The position numbers and the translations under genes are program-made. Positions 1 through 11,000 of a stretch of 64,000 nucleotides of DNA are shown here, in pieces. Numbering within the stretch: the first letter of the stretch is position 1; each line of letters starts with the position of its first letter. Under the pieces are notes generated by a model. That model was not told the origin of the DNA and ran no database searches. It worked only from the letters and a program-made list of their open reading frames with translations. The stretch is from Schistosoma haematobium (taxonomy: Eukaryota; Platyhelminthes; Trematoda; Strigeidida; Schistosomatidae): assembly GCF_000699445.3 (NCBI RefSeq), contig NC_067199.1, forward strand, positions 31,208,402 to 31,272,401, given 5' to 3'.

Positions 1-640
1 GGGAAGCCGAAAAAAGAAGTTTAGAGTTTGAAGTCGATGTAGGAGGAATAATAGGAATTGAAGAGGGAGGTTGGTTATGAATACAGTGGTCTTGAGTGCT
101 GTTAGAGGTATGAGGGCGGTTATCACTTCCCGGTTGCCCACACCGTGGAAGGGTTCTTCTGGAGGTACCTAAAAAGGAAATTGGATTAGAGGTGGTCTTA
201 GTGACCTGTGAGCGTGACCGCAGTGCCCAAGGGACAACTGCTTGAGGTCGGTCAAACACGACCTTTTTATGGGCAATTTTTGTGTTAGCTCCGTACTTAT
301 TGAGACCTTACCGCCGGAGACGGATATCCGTGGGATAAGGCGAGGTGTGCATTTTTGCGGTCGACCTTTTCTAACCCTATCCCTCCTTGTGGGAAGGCAG
401 CATCGCTGTCATGCTGGTTGTCTGAAGGAAACACCTTACTGCTGTCACACCTCTGTACAGTCAGCAGTACGACTTCGCCTTCGGACCTTGGGTTTGTTGC
501 TTTTAGTCTTACTGCTCTTCAACCGACCTTTCTGACGTGGTAGGACCTTGAGGAACAGTTGTTCCAGTCAGTATAGCTCGGTTGCTTCATCACGATAGGG
601 AAGCCCAACCACCACGTCAAGGTAGCAACAACGGTCGGGG
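1..640 (-). mobile_element. RTE-like retrotransposon 5' region, inverted
   Basis: The reverse complement of this stretch matches 9293-9880 nearly end to end: the 5' untranslated leader that precedes an RTE-type endonuclease start at 9892. Shared blocks include the GGTACCTC-type segment and the run just before the ATG. The open frames read here on + (242-543) are therefore leader sequence, not genes. The copy begins before the window. It abuts a sense-strand tail at 641-697. Confidence 0.8.
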
Positions 641-697
641 CATATATATCTAGTGCCCCCTTGTACCGATATTTATGTGTTTAAATAAATAAATAAG
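641..697 (+). mobile_element. RTE/SINE-type 3' tail (AATAAATAAAT)
   Basis: Sense-strand tail with GTGCCCCCTTGTACC, then ATTTATGTG and an AAATAAATAAATAA run. The same tail ends the RT-bearing element at 42850-42880 and the short elements at 2132, 38372 and 51325. It follows directly on an antisense 5' leader, as expected of a 5'-inverted insertion. Confidence 0.75.
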
Positions 698-1272
698 CTT
701 TTATCCACCATGTACCCTTACCCCCACGTGCGTTTGTATGTGTCAATTTAGAAAGCCCTTCACCTAACCTATTTTGCAGACTGTTAATTTAATCTAAAAT
801 GTCACCTATATTCATATCCTCATACCAAGAATTACCTTCGATCAACCATCTGTATATTCACTTATATCACTTACTAGCCTAAATGTTAGTTACTTAAATC
901 TCTTGATGACTCACTTTCATGTCCATACATCTCGTCGAGCTACATTCCTTAATTTGTCTCGTTCTGCGCGTACTAGTCGTTTGTTTAATATGTGCTTAGA
1001 ATAAACTGTTGCCGAAACCTCGTTTCATCGTCTGAAAATCGTGCATCGTTGGCAGTCATTGCAATAACGATTCTCAATTTGGACAATATGTGAATTATAT
1101 GAATAGTCTCGACGATATCCCGCAACAGCACTTGGCTAACACGCAATGTCGATGTTATTTGGCAGACGAATCCCAATTCAATTCTTTTCGTAAGCCACAA
1201 ATGCTGAAAAATTACATTTTCTACCACTTTCGCCATTGTACTTTTATGAAAACTCTCATCTACTACTTTTAG
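698..1272. other. Intron sequence, no gene recognised
   Basis: AT-rich sequence upstream of the kinesin-5 exon at 1273. Short frames on both strands overlap one another and match no family I recognise. Confidence 0.5.
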
Positions 1273-1594
1273 GAAAATCTGCGTGTGCGTTTTTTGAAAT
1301 TAAAAATGCGTTATGAAGAAACGGATTATTTACGCCAAGAACACAAGAAAACGGAATCGCGTCTTCATGAACAGGCAAAATCATTATTATCAACAACTGA
1401 TTCGGCCGTTTGTGATGTGAATGGTCTGCACCAAAAACTGGTTCGCTTATCTGACCTTGATAAAGAAAACCGTGAACGTCTGCATACATTGCATAGTAGT
1501 TGGTTGCCTGAGCGTCTGACCCCAATAGCACGTGACCTTCAAACGCTTGCTACACAAGTGAAGGACTTCTGCCTATTTGTTCAGGATAGTACAA
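1273..1594 (+). CDS. KIF11: Kinesin-5 exon (stalk coiled coil)
   Basis: Acceptor CTTTTAG precedes GAAAATCTG, and donor GTAAGT follows 1594. The exon encodes 107 residues plus one base (phase 1). It is rich in Lys, Glu, Gln and Leu with the kinesin-5 pattern QAKSLLSTTDSAV...DVNGLHQKL, then a conserved segment ending in DFCLFVQDSTS. This maps to the stalk after the motor domain. Confidence 0.88.
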
Positions 1595-4500
1595 GTAAGT
1601 AAGAATATTATGTGCAATTACACAAGAATCCATGTATTTTAAATCCACCAAGTTAAATTATAAGAAAGTTCACTGACCTTTGGCAGATACACTAATACTG
1701 TTGCTTTTCACTTGTAAAAAGTGCTTGATGTTTGATCAGTACCTTAAGTTTGAATCAAGATACATTTACTGATTAGGTCACTTTTTGATAACGTGATTAT
1801 TTGGTGGGATATTGTTAATGACTGACATGCTAAATATGATATCAAAACTCAGCATTATTCAGCTATAAACTTGCTTACATGTAGTAGATTTAGATATTTA
1901 TCGGACTCACGTATCATTTCGTTAAGCCTTGTTACTTCATTTGTTCATTCATAGTACACATAAAATTATCTTATATTAGAACACTAAAATAATCAACCAC
2001 ATATTAAAAAGGTAAAAGAGAGAGGGGTCATGATATCAGTAACTAATATGGACAAGACTAGTATTTAATAAAAGATGCAATTTAGTTCAAAATATACTTT
2101 ACAGAAATTTCCAGTTCATGTGATTCGCTTTACTGCTTCGGTTCGGGCACCCGGACAATATCACAGCCCTCACACAAATCAAATGAGATTTGTGTGGCGC
2201 ATATGTATCTGGTGCCCCCTTGTACCAATATTTATGTGTTCAAATAAATAAATAAATATGAATAATTTAATGAAAAACCCCAGGAACGCCACTGGCCTCT
2301 ATTCAAAGCCATTTCCATCCAAAACTACTAAATTGCACAATCCTAACCCTAGTCAAAGAATTGTTATGAACTAACAGATACCAATCTTATACAACTATCA
2401 TACCATCACGTCATATAATAAACCGATCGCCTCTGTTTTCCATAGTCCCAACTTTAATATACATAAAACATCCAATCTATCAAAGTCGATGTTCTTAAAT
2501 GTCAAGAACTTACAAGCCTAAAACAGCTGCTTTCGCGAACACATTTTAAACTCATCCTTTAACAACCAAACTGACATCACGATGGTACCAAAGACTGTCA
2601 AGATTAACACAAGTTTCCACTTTATGTAGATTGATCTCACCTAAAATCTCATCACTAGCATTCACAAAACTACCCAGATACATGATCTTTCTAGTCGTTC
2701 TCCATAAAAGACAGGCAACTTATAGTCATTCAGGAGTACTATCCATTTTCAAGATAGGAGATACATCTCATGCTTACGGACACTGCTAACTGGTTAGGTC
2801 CGACTTGGATATTCTGTGTGCCATCTCACTGTAAGACTGTCACTTTATTCAATACAAACGATGGTTTGTCTTTGTTCTGAACGCTGAATCTGACTTGGCT
2901 GTCTGATAGAGTTCAGTGAAAGGAGAAGACATACAGAGGTTTCTCTCTTAAAACTTGGTATTTTAAATTGAATTTCCTTCCTGTTACTACTGATGTGCTC
3001 TACAAAACTGTTACACAAATGAAATACTTGTTTAGTTCCTATCCAGATTAAAATACTTTGAGAACAGTATCCATAGATTTCGACTAGAATTTCAGTATCA
3101 ATTATCCTTAGAAATAAATTGGCAACTTAAATACCTTAAATTATTCTATAGGGTTACAAAAATGTGGTGTTACTAAAATTATCAAGTGACTGTGAAAGAC
3201 GTTATTGGAATTTCTGACTGGTCGGTTGGATAATATCACTCTCCTTTACATAAAGAAGGTGTTCCAATTCTAGATATAAAATTTATTTACTAAATCATTC
3301 TGTCAAGTAACTGTTAATCCTCAACATTGGCTATCAACAAATAACCAACCATTTAGGGATGGATACTACAGAAATTCGTACTTACTAGTTTTTGTGAATA
3401 GTAATTAATCAATTCAGTTCCTTGAACTACTAAATGTTTCTCAATAACAACTGACGTTTCTGGTCATCCTATCATAAATAACCATATCTTGCTACGATCA
3501 AGCCACTGCTGTTTGTAGTATTTGGAATGTGCTTGTAAATTTATAGCTAATGGTTCATCATCGATTGGTTAAACTACTTGAAAATATGCTGTACATACTT
3601 AAAAATACTTGTGTCGTTTCTAGTTTATTTTCATGCCTAGCAAATTAATATTTCAATATTTAGTCTTGATTTTCACATTATTTTGTTTCTTAATATGTTT
3701 ATTTTCAGGTAATTTAAAGGAGAAAGTCATGCTGTCTACTTGTAACGCAGTCAGGGTGCAACGAGAAATGGTAAAAAAACTACGAACTTTCCTGGCCGAT
3801 GAGTGTATCACCGCCGCCAACCAAATTAACAAATTTGCTGAAGAACAAGCTACTGAAGCAAGGACTGGTCGTGATACTATCATAGTTCCACAGTTTGAAT
3901 GTCTTCAGAAACTTGTTACATCTCTATCTATCGGTGCAGATGAACTGGATCAATGTTTGCTCAATCAGGTATGTACTCCTGTATTCTGTTGTACACATGT
4001 CTCGTTATCAATATATATCAGTATAATTAATACAGATTGTTGAAGGTGTGGCAAGCCCATTTGACCACTGTATCATTTGTCTACTCATTGTAACTCAGAC
4101 ACTTAATTCATCATGTTAATTTCGGTGTGTATGATCGAATGCATGTCTGTACATTAACCCTTAAGCTACCCTCCTATTGGTTGCAATGTACCGATAATCG
4201 ATAATTTATCCACACCCAGTTAACTCTCAAAAATATATATGGATTTTTAACACACAAACTTACACTCACTCTGTTTCATCGTGTGCTTGCTTTCTGTACG
4301 CTTGCGGATTTTTATTAATTATTAACAAATTATCTCTACAACTGGTGTTCAGGAATTTGAATAATCTCGCGTAAAATCCATAATTCTACCAGGAGATTTA
4401 GCCTGCATTAAATACTCAGTTAACAGGATATTACTTATTGGAGTCAGATATAGAGGACATTAGCCTCAACAAAGGTCACAATTTGAATTTCAGTTCGTAT

Positions 4501-7500
4501 AGCTTGCTCTACATGTCATTTTTTTCACTTTCTGTTCTAACGAGATTTATGTTGGTTCTCTTAGGATAATCAGAGAGGATTCTCTCAGAACCTACAGTCT
4601 ATAGTGTGAACTGCAAATCTACTTGTTTTCACAACATCGATTTCCTACTTACTTGTATTTGCATCATTTTTCCGTACAGTTTGATGCTTACCAAATATCA
4701 AATCAGGAATTGGATTATGCTATCAAGCAACTAGATAATTTCGCTTCATTGTCCTCTGGTTTTGTGCATGGTGAAATGAAACATGACATGGCTATACAAA
4801 ATCAAATTGCTTCTTATAGAACACAGTATGGGAATCTGCTTAATGTAAGTAGCGACGTATATATGTTGTTTCGTAAATTCACATGGTCGTATGTAAATTT
4901 ATGGCATCTTTGAGTAATAAAATCTGTCTGTAGAACTACATAATTACACTATAAGTAGAGGTTATTGTATATGACTGAGATCTACGTAAATTTTCACTGG
5001 ATTTATTTTTGATTTCATTGATGATAGGTTGTATTTGTAAACATACTGAGTCACTTTCCAGTGCTAAGTCATACTGCTGAATGCACTATTTACTCATATT
5101 GTACGAACAGTCTCATTGGTTTTAACTGAATTTCTGTACACAAATAGAGGGTTCAGTTAATATTTTTTCTGAATATAATACTAATAAGAACTCCATTAAG
5201 CTACTAGTACATAGTATACTTTGTGTACACCACATGAATAACCAGTTTATAGGATAACTGTATTACTGAATGACTAGATGGACAGTGTTTATGTTAGCAG
5301 AGATTTAATTAATTAAAATTGGTAAAGCTGTAAATGATTTAAAATTGTTTCATTCTCAGGAGCTATTGCTGCTGGAATCACTGGGTAAGTAATAGTGAGG
5401 TTAGACGCAGGGTATTAGGTAATGATGGTAAATCAGTTGATGAGGTTGTTAATCTTCATCGACTGAGATGGTTGGGCCACGTGTTACGTATGCCCGAACA
5501 CCGATTACCACGACGTGCAATGCTAACCGGTGTTGGAGATGGTCGGACGAGAAGTAGGGGCGGCCAAACCAAAACGTGGCATCAGTGCTTGAAGTCACTA
5601 ACCTCTAGTCTGAGCCATGTTGGTAGAGTCAGACTACATGGTTGGGATCCGTGTGACTATCGTAACCAATGGTTGGAGACTCTTGGTGACATGGCTCAGA
5701 GTCGATCACAATGGCGTAGGTGTATACACTCTCTATCTTCCCTCAAACTAAGAGATTAAGATCGCTTCATATCTTTCTTCCTATGCTATATCCTTATTGC
5801 AATCTTTCTTTGATACATTACCACCTTTGACCTAATCACTCCTATGAATCCAGTGTTCATCTTGTTGTGTTAATGAGGTATGGCAACTTCGACCGATGCA
5901 TAAATGTGCCTGGTCCTACGTTGTAGCTGACGGACTGACAGGAACTATTGCCTTCGCTAAATTAAAAAATCTAGGAGCATTCGGAAGTTAAAAATTATCT
6001 GTGGTTTCTTTCTCCATGTATCTTGTAATAAAAGAAATCAACAGCCGGGGACTTTATTTGATATTTTATCATTTTATAAATATTTTGTTGCCTCACTTAT
6101 TGTTTTGTAGCAATTTGAACTGGTTCATTATGATACCATAGTTCACATTTTTATTCACAGTATTTGTTTTGTTTCTAAAAGTCAACTTAACATTCATATT
6201 TTGACATCTTAGCAATTGGAATCCACAACTAGCAAGTTGAAGAATTTAATGGCAAGCCATGATGAGGTAAGCTTATTTAATAGTTTTTAACTCTCTGCTC
6301 TTCTATTCTCATGTTTTATAATATGTTGCTGTTGCTTCATACAGACTTTTTAACAGAGATGCTCGCTTTATACTTCTTGCAGTTCAGCTATTAAATAACT
6401 TCATTTCACAAGCTGTTCAGCAACATTAGGCACTTTTTCAATTCTCAAATACTGTATCCAACTTTTATGCTTCACTTCTCCAACGAAATTGTCAGTATAT
6501 AATTACCGCAGAGAACAATAAGTTCTGGTCCCTAATATACTGATATTTTCCGCTTGTTTTTGAGTCAGCAGGAAGCATCAACTTGTTGTTCAATATTCTT
6601 CCTCTGATTCTATAACATTTCGGAGCTAAAATTAACTGAATAATCAATTCCTCTTTTCATATACGTAATCACATTTAAGTTTAGACAACTACTAGTTTAG
6701 TAACGTTTAAAACAGATCACTTTATTACTCTACTATATCTTCTTGTTTTTAAGCTTGTTACCAATATTTTAATATGTGAATACTTTGTTATCGGTTAGAA
6801 ACGTCATTCCCGTTGACAATTTATATGGTTTAAAATAGAGGAAGGGCAGATATGTGACTCTACTCTGATGTACACATCAGCGAAATGGTCCATTCCGTTT
6901 GAGACATCAGAAATGGCAAAGCATTGTCACGATTATATATATATATAGTTTTCCAAGAGGGTTGGTCCTCATTTTTCAAATATTGTCATAATAATTCTTT
7001 TTCCTTATACTAGCAGATTTCAGGTGAACTGTCATCAAGATCTTCTCGTCTAACAGAATTCTCAAGATCGAGTCAGAATGAAGTTGAAAAATTGAAATCG
7101 TCTCTGTCGAGTAAACAGGAAAAAATCTTACAAGATGTTTGTAAAGCCCACGATTCAAATACGTTGTCCATTAATCGTTTGAAGGAAGTTACGAATACTG
7201 TTTCACATAACCACGAAAATCTAAAAGGGGAACTGGAAAATTGTATGAATAATGTATGCAAGAGCGTTGAACAATTTGCTGCTGATGGTCTTGGTGCGGA
7301 TTTATTGAAAAAAGCTTCAATCTGGCAGTCGGCTAACGACAATCGTAGTGATTATAACTTATTTGATCATACGACAAAAATGATACACATCATGAGTAAT
7401 AATCTTTTTAGTTCTCTTCAAGAACCCACTCGCATTCTTCTTGGCCTAGAAGGTGCAGGCAGTGATCGTAGTATTGAGGTAAGTTTCGAAGTGATTTCGC

Positions 7501-8043
7501 GCTATTGTTAGTCATAATAAATTTTTTCCTGGCTCTTCATCATGTCTTTATATCTTCATTAAATTTCAAGTTCAGTGAAAGTTTCCAACTGATTGGGACA
7601 AATCTGTATGTTATGCCGAATGAAATGGAAGATATATTGAATAGGAGATATCGTATTTATGTTCCAACGGGGGAAACACCTCAATCCCGAAAGTTTTCCT
7701 ATCCAACAGAATTCGCTAAAACAGGCCCCTATCACCGCATATTAAAAGCATATCGTTCCAATAGGACAATTGAAGATATTAACAATTTAGCTACAATTCC
7801 TATTCCAGACGAAGATCTGTTATTTGCTGCTGATTGCAACGAGTCTACATTTATTGAAGATCAGATAACAACTCTTCAACCTGAGTTTAATAAAGATAAC
7901 GGCGATTGTATCTCAGTTTCTACAAATGGACCGGTAAGTTGTCAACTATTTTCCGATTTCATTTTATTTAAATAATCCAAGTGGAGTATTTTAAAAACTA
8001 GTTGAAACATTTTTCATCTTTTCAGCAGTCTACATCAAATTAA
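1273..8043 (+). CDS. KIF11: Kinesin-5 (KIF11/Eg5/BimC-type) mitotic motor, 3' half: stalk and BimC-box tail
   Basis: Kinesin-5 is a plus-end-directed homotetrameric motor that cross-links and slides antiparallel spindle microtubules. Exons 1273-1594, 3709-3968, 4680-4844, 6213-6266, 7017-7478 and 7571-7933 join in frame (phases 1 then 0,0,0,0), all with AG/GT borders. A short last exon at 8026-8043 adds five codons and a stop, giving about 547 residues here. The first exon has the family stalk signature (QAKSLLSTTDSAVCDVNGLH), predicted coiled coil. The sixth exon carries a BimC box around 7667-7717 (TGETPQSRKFSYP), whose Thr-Pro at 7676-7681 matches the CDK1 site that targets kinesin-5 to spindles. 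The motor domain must lie before the window. Residues after the BimC box are fewer than in vertebrate KIF11. The family call rests on two independent motifs; the exact 3' end is less certain. Confidence 0.9.
2132..2258 (+). mobile_element. 3' fragment of the AATAAATAAAT-tailed retroposon
   Basis: Contains the family blocks GGGCACCCGGACAATATC, then TTTGTGTGGCGCATATGTAT, then CCTTGTACCAATATTTATG and the AAATAAATAAATAAAT end, matching 51690-51810. No coding sequence; a truncated insertion in a kinesin-5 intron. Confidence 0.8.
2263..2860 (-). pseudogene. Decayed RTE-like reverse transcriptase C-terminus
   Basis: On the minus strand the conceptual product shows YLGSFVNASDE, then LWYHRDVSLVVKG, and near 2285 a NRGQWRS end. 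These match, in order, YLGSCISAVGG...DEI, LWRLRDVSLAVKG and NRSQWRS of the better element at 41136-42680. Stops and frameshifts are frequent. It lies tail-to-tail with the sense tail at 2132-2258. Confidence 0.7.
3709..3968 (+). CDS. KIF11: Kinesin-5 exon (stalk)
   Basis: Acceptor TTTTCAG ends at 3708 and donor GTATGT starts at 3969. The first two bases complete the codon begun at 1594. It encodes 86 residues starting NLKEKVMLSTCNAVRVQ and ending ELDQCLLNQ, highly charged and helical, with no stop in frame. The downstream join is phase 0. Confidence 0.85.
4680..4844 (+). CDS. KIF11: Kinesin-5 exon (stalk)
   Basis: Acceptor CCGTACAG ends at 4679 and donor GTAAGT starts at 4845. The exon holds exactly 55 codons, FDAYQISNQELDYAIKQL to YRTQYGNLLN, phase 0 at both ends. 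No domain of its own; assigned by position, phase and coding quality between two recognised kinesin-5 exons. Confidence 0.82.
5360..5942 (+). mobile_element. 5'-truncated RTE-like element (RT C-terminus plus 3' UTR)
   Basis: From about 5367 an open frame reads HWVSNSEVRRRVLG, then RLRWLGHVLRMPEHRLPRR, then DYRNQWLETLGDMAQSRSQW, ending with TAA at 5757-5759. This is the C-terminal part of an RTE-type RT. The 3' UTR ends in TGGTCCTACGTTGTAGCTGA, a tail also seen at 10796-11000, 34625-34832 and 48231-48415. It sits in sense orientation in the kinesin-5 intron between 4845 and 6212 and is not part of the host protein. Confidence 0.88.
6213..6266 (+). CDS. KIF11: Kinesin-5 short exon, 18 codons
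   Basis: Acceptor CATCTTAG ends at 6212 and donor GTAAGC starts at 6267. It encodes QLESTTSKLKNLMASHDE in phase 0, a heptad-like segment that continues the stalk. Support is phase, borders and composition, since 18 residues are too few for a family call. Confidence 0.72.
7017..7478 (+). CDS. KIF11: Kinesin-5 exon (distal stalk)
   Basis: Acceptor CTAGCAG ends at 7016 and donor GTAAGT starts at 7479; 154 codons, phase 0 at both ends. A second in-frame acceptor (TTTCAG, ending 7023) would drop only two or three residues. The protein is a long acidic and basic helical stretch with motifs such as CKSVEQFAADGLGADLLKKA before the tail. Confidence 0.85.
7571..7933 (+). CDS. KIF11: Kinesin-5 exon with BimC box
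   Basis: Acceptor TTTCAAG ends at 7570 and donor GTAAGT starts at 7934; 121 codons, phase 0. It contains VPTGETPQSRKFSYP followed by TEFAKTGPY, the kinesin-5 BimC box, with the regulatory Thr at 7676. The remaining 60 or so residues are acidic with no known domain. Confidence 0.9.
8026..8043 (+). CDS. KIF11: Probable kinesin-5 terminal exon (QSTSN, stop)
   Basis: A strong pyrimidine-rich acceptor (TTTTCATCTTTTCAG) ends at 8025. In the phase left by the previous exon it reads five codons and TAA. A canonical AATAAA lies at 8206-8211, a plausible 3' UTR length away. Competing ends: a 42-nt exon-like block at 8310-8351 and an acceptor ending at 9003. Confidence 0.55.
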   Translation, partial: QSTSN

Positions 8044-8205
8044 ATCATTCAGTGAAATTGATTGTTTCTGATAGTTATGCTCATACTTTGCCAAATTGTT
8101 CGGAACAGCTTACCATTCGAATCTCTATAAGAATTGATTACTGTAACTCAGCAAACAGTTACACTCTAGGATATTGAACCATCTAGCCAATGAACTTTCA
8201 CGATA

Positions 8206-8211
8206 AATAAA
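8206..8211 (+). terminator. Polyadenylation signal for the kinesin-5 gene
   Basis: First canonical AATAAA downstream of the TAA at 8041-8043, in AT-rich sequence. Assigned by position only. Confidence 0.45.
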
Positions 8212-8309
8212 CTTCCATCCTGGATCCTATTACTAGAATAACCTTGAATAAATTACTTTATTAATTTTTTATTGACCAATTTAATCACACTAGTTGTTTC
8301 CGATTTTAG

Positions 8310-8351
8310 GACTCTGGGATTGTTTCTGAACCCAATGCTGTAAAAGGCAAG
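8310..8351 (+). CDS. Candidate alternative 42-nt kinesin-5 exon
   Basis: Acceptor CGATTTTAG ends at 8309 and donor GTCAGT starts at 8352. The insert is 14 open codons (DSGIVSEPNAVKGK) in the phase needed after 7933. It would give an isoform that skips the short terminal exon and continues downstream, but no convincing further coding exon was found. Confidence 0.4.
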
Positions 8352-9292
8352 GTCAGTTCCCGTTTTTATTTGGATCTTATTCAATTGAGGTGGAATAATG
8401 TGAATTCATTTTATTTTGTTGTTTCTCATCAGCTCCTTACAAACGCATTGTTATTTAAATACTATACAGTAGACACTAGTAACTAAATTATTAGAATGAC
8501 GACGATTGTCATTATAATATTATCTATCTATATAATAAATAAGAATGTGTAAGGTAGATTAAAAATGGAAATGGACGAAGTAGAGTGCTAAAGCAGTTTG
8601 TATCATGAGTGTGAAAAAGATCATGTTAGATCGCGTAGAAATTATTAGAAATTCGAAAAGTATACTTGGGTTTAAGAATTCGTTAAGTGAAAAGATAATT
8701 TCGAAATAAATAAAATAACATTTTATTGTGCAGAAAATATAAAAATTATGAATTTATCATAGTATTTATGAACTGGCAATTGACTCTTTCTGAATACACA
8801 ACTGGTTTGAGTTTTTTACACTTCAGTAAAGTGTAAAGCAGTAGTTGCATTTTTATCTGTTGATAATTTCAAAACATTTATGAATGTCAGTAATATTGCT
8901 CTCTATAGATTTTGTTGAGCCATTGGGCTATTCAGAGCTGCGACACCTTTCAATCTCAATTCTATTTAAATGCAAACATTTACTGTTCTCTGTGCCTTTT
9001 CAGTGTATGTGCTTTGACACGTGCACGGGAATAAATAGATAACCTGTGAAGGTTACTCACTCAACATTTATGTAAATTGTTGTTTCTAAAGTATACCGAA
9101 GAATCGACGGATTTCAAGCAAATGCGTTTGTAAGAAATTATGTCCTAGACACCGTCTTTGTGATTTAACATATTTTGCTTACTGAAATTTTGTTTTGACG
9201 ACAAAATCACAAAGATGAGCAGACACTCTGATTAAGAACTTAAGGAATTTGATCAGCGAAGCTTCATTACGACAAACGTATTGCTACTTCCT
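8352..9292. other. Intergenic, no gene recognised
   Basis: AT-rich. One good acceptor-like site (CTGTGCCTTTTCAG ending at 9003) is followed by 12 open codons and TAA, so a minor kinesin-5 terminal exon is conceivable. Otherwise nothing supported. Confidence 0.4.
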
Positions 9293-11000
9293 GTGGGCCC
9301 GACTGTTACCGTTACCTTAATGTTACGTGGTGATCGGGCTCGCCTATCATGATATGCCAGTCGGACTATACTGACTGTAACAATCGTTCCTTAAAGCCCT
9401 ACCATGTCAGACAGATCGGTTGAAAAGCGGCAAACTCAAGGTCTAAGAGAGAAATCGTACTGCTTACTGTACTGAGGTGTTACGGCAGTAAAGTGTCTCC
9501 CTCAGATGACCAGCGAGGCAGTGATGGTGCCTTCTCACAAAGGACGGATGGGGTTAGAAAAAGTCTCCCCTAAAAATGCAAACTTTGCCTTATCCGACGA
9601 TGAGGTCACAACAAGTATGGAGCTAATACGAAAAGGTCGTGTATGTCCGGCCTCAAGCAGTTGTGCTTTGGGCACTGCGGTGACGCGCTAAGGTCACTAG
9701 GACCAACTCTAACCCTATTTCTTTTCCAGGTACCTCTAGAAGAATGCTTTCACGGTGTGGGAAACTGGGAAGTGATAACGCCCTCACACCTCTAACAGCA
9801 CTCCAGTTCACTGTATTCATAATCCCTCTTCAATTCCTATTATTCCTCCTGCCTCGACATTCAACTCTAAACTTCCTCCTCAAGTGTCACCATGGACAAC
9901 GATTCTAGTGCGCGAAACACTGTCCCGGGTCTGCTGAAACCTCGCTTCAAACTACACATTGGAGCCTTCAACGTATGTCAAAGCGGTCGGCTGGCCTCCT
10001 TGGCTGAAATCCTAGAATCTCGTACCATTAATGTATGTTGTGTCTACGAAACACGCATGCAGGATCCTAGTGTGGTCAACCACTTGACCTCATCTAGCCA
10101 AGACGAGGAGTCGACGAGATACATCCTCCGTTTATCTAACGATCCGATGACAAGCTCTCGTGGGCTGGCGGGGTAGAACAAGCACTTTTAAAATGGAATC
10201 CTGTTAATAGTCGCCTATGTGCTATTTGGCTAAACGGTTCCGTAAGAACTCGGGAGGATAGGGATACAGGTCGTTGCCTTATCATCATTCCTGCCTACGC
10301 TCCCACTGACTGCAACTAAGATGAATTTTATAGAAAGGTTTTTGAGTTTCTTCAAAAAGCTAAACACTCAGACAGTACTCGTAGCAGGTGACTTTAATGT
10401 CCAAGTAGGTAGCTTAAAACAAACAGAAAGACATTTAGGTGGATGTTTTAGTATTCCGGCTCAGCGAACAGATAATGGTGATTGACCGTCTGCTGCAACT
10501 GTGCTCACACAATCGTTTATATCTAACAAGCATAAATTTTAAGCACAAGGAGAGACATCGTCCAATAAGGCGACTTCCTGCACCAAACCAACGATGAACT
10601 CAAATAGACCATATTGACATCAGTCATCGTCGGAGAGGCTCGATGGAAGACTACCGCTAGTACTTCCAATACGAGCACCCATCCCCTTGCGCATCAATGG
10701 ACGCAGTAATGCCACATTGAGAAGACTCATTCGAGTTGAACTCAGCAATGAGTAAGCCAAAGGTAAATTCCAGGAACAACTGTCACACTTAGGCAATTAG
10801 AATTACTTTATGTCTTTCTTTTTACGAACTAATTCTTCCTCCTATCATATCCTTATATGCAATCGTCTTTTTATATTATTACCATTGAAGTGACTGCTTC
10901 TGTGAATTCGGTGTTCATTTTATTGTGCTAGTGAGTTACGGCAACTTGAACCGATGCATATTTGTGCCTGGTCCTACGCTGTAGCTGACTGACTTCCCTG
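9293..11000 (+). mobile_element. RTE-like retrotransposon with RT deleted (endonuclease + 3' tail)
   Basis: Leader 9293-9891, then an ATG at 9892 opening MDNDSSARNTVPGLLKP and the apurinic-endonuclease-like start HIGAFNVCQSGRLASLAEIL, ESRTINVCCVYETRMQDPS. The frame stops at 10174-10176. Decayed endonuclease continues to about 10790 in shifted frames, including GDFNVQVGSLK, the catalytic-site block. It then jumps directly to the family 3' UTR (10796-11000, ending GTAGCTGACTGACT), so the whole RT domain is missing. Such proteins nick target DNA for target-primed reverse transcription; this copy cannot mobilise itself. Confidence 0.85.
9892..10176 (+). pseudogene. RTE endonuclease N-terminal fragment (94 aa)
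   Basis: Conserved N-terminus of the RTE-clade AP-like endonuclease, with CCVYETRMQDPS (family CCVSETRIQDPS) and SRGLAG. The frame ends at TAG where intact copies continue. The start ATG is set by the leader ending CCATGG and agrees with the family. Confidence 0.8.

Noticed and set aside
242..543. Two overlapping + strand frames near the window start
   Set aside because: They fall in the antisense leader of an RTE element that matches 9293-9880 in reverse complement.
985..1602. Frames on both strands around the first kinesin-5 exon (985-1236 minus, 1090-1272 plus, 1256-1531 minus)
   Set aside because: No family match; the 1256-1531 minus frame is antisense to a recognised kinesin-5 exon and the others lie in intron sequence.
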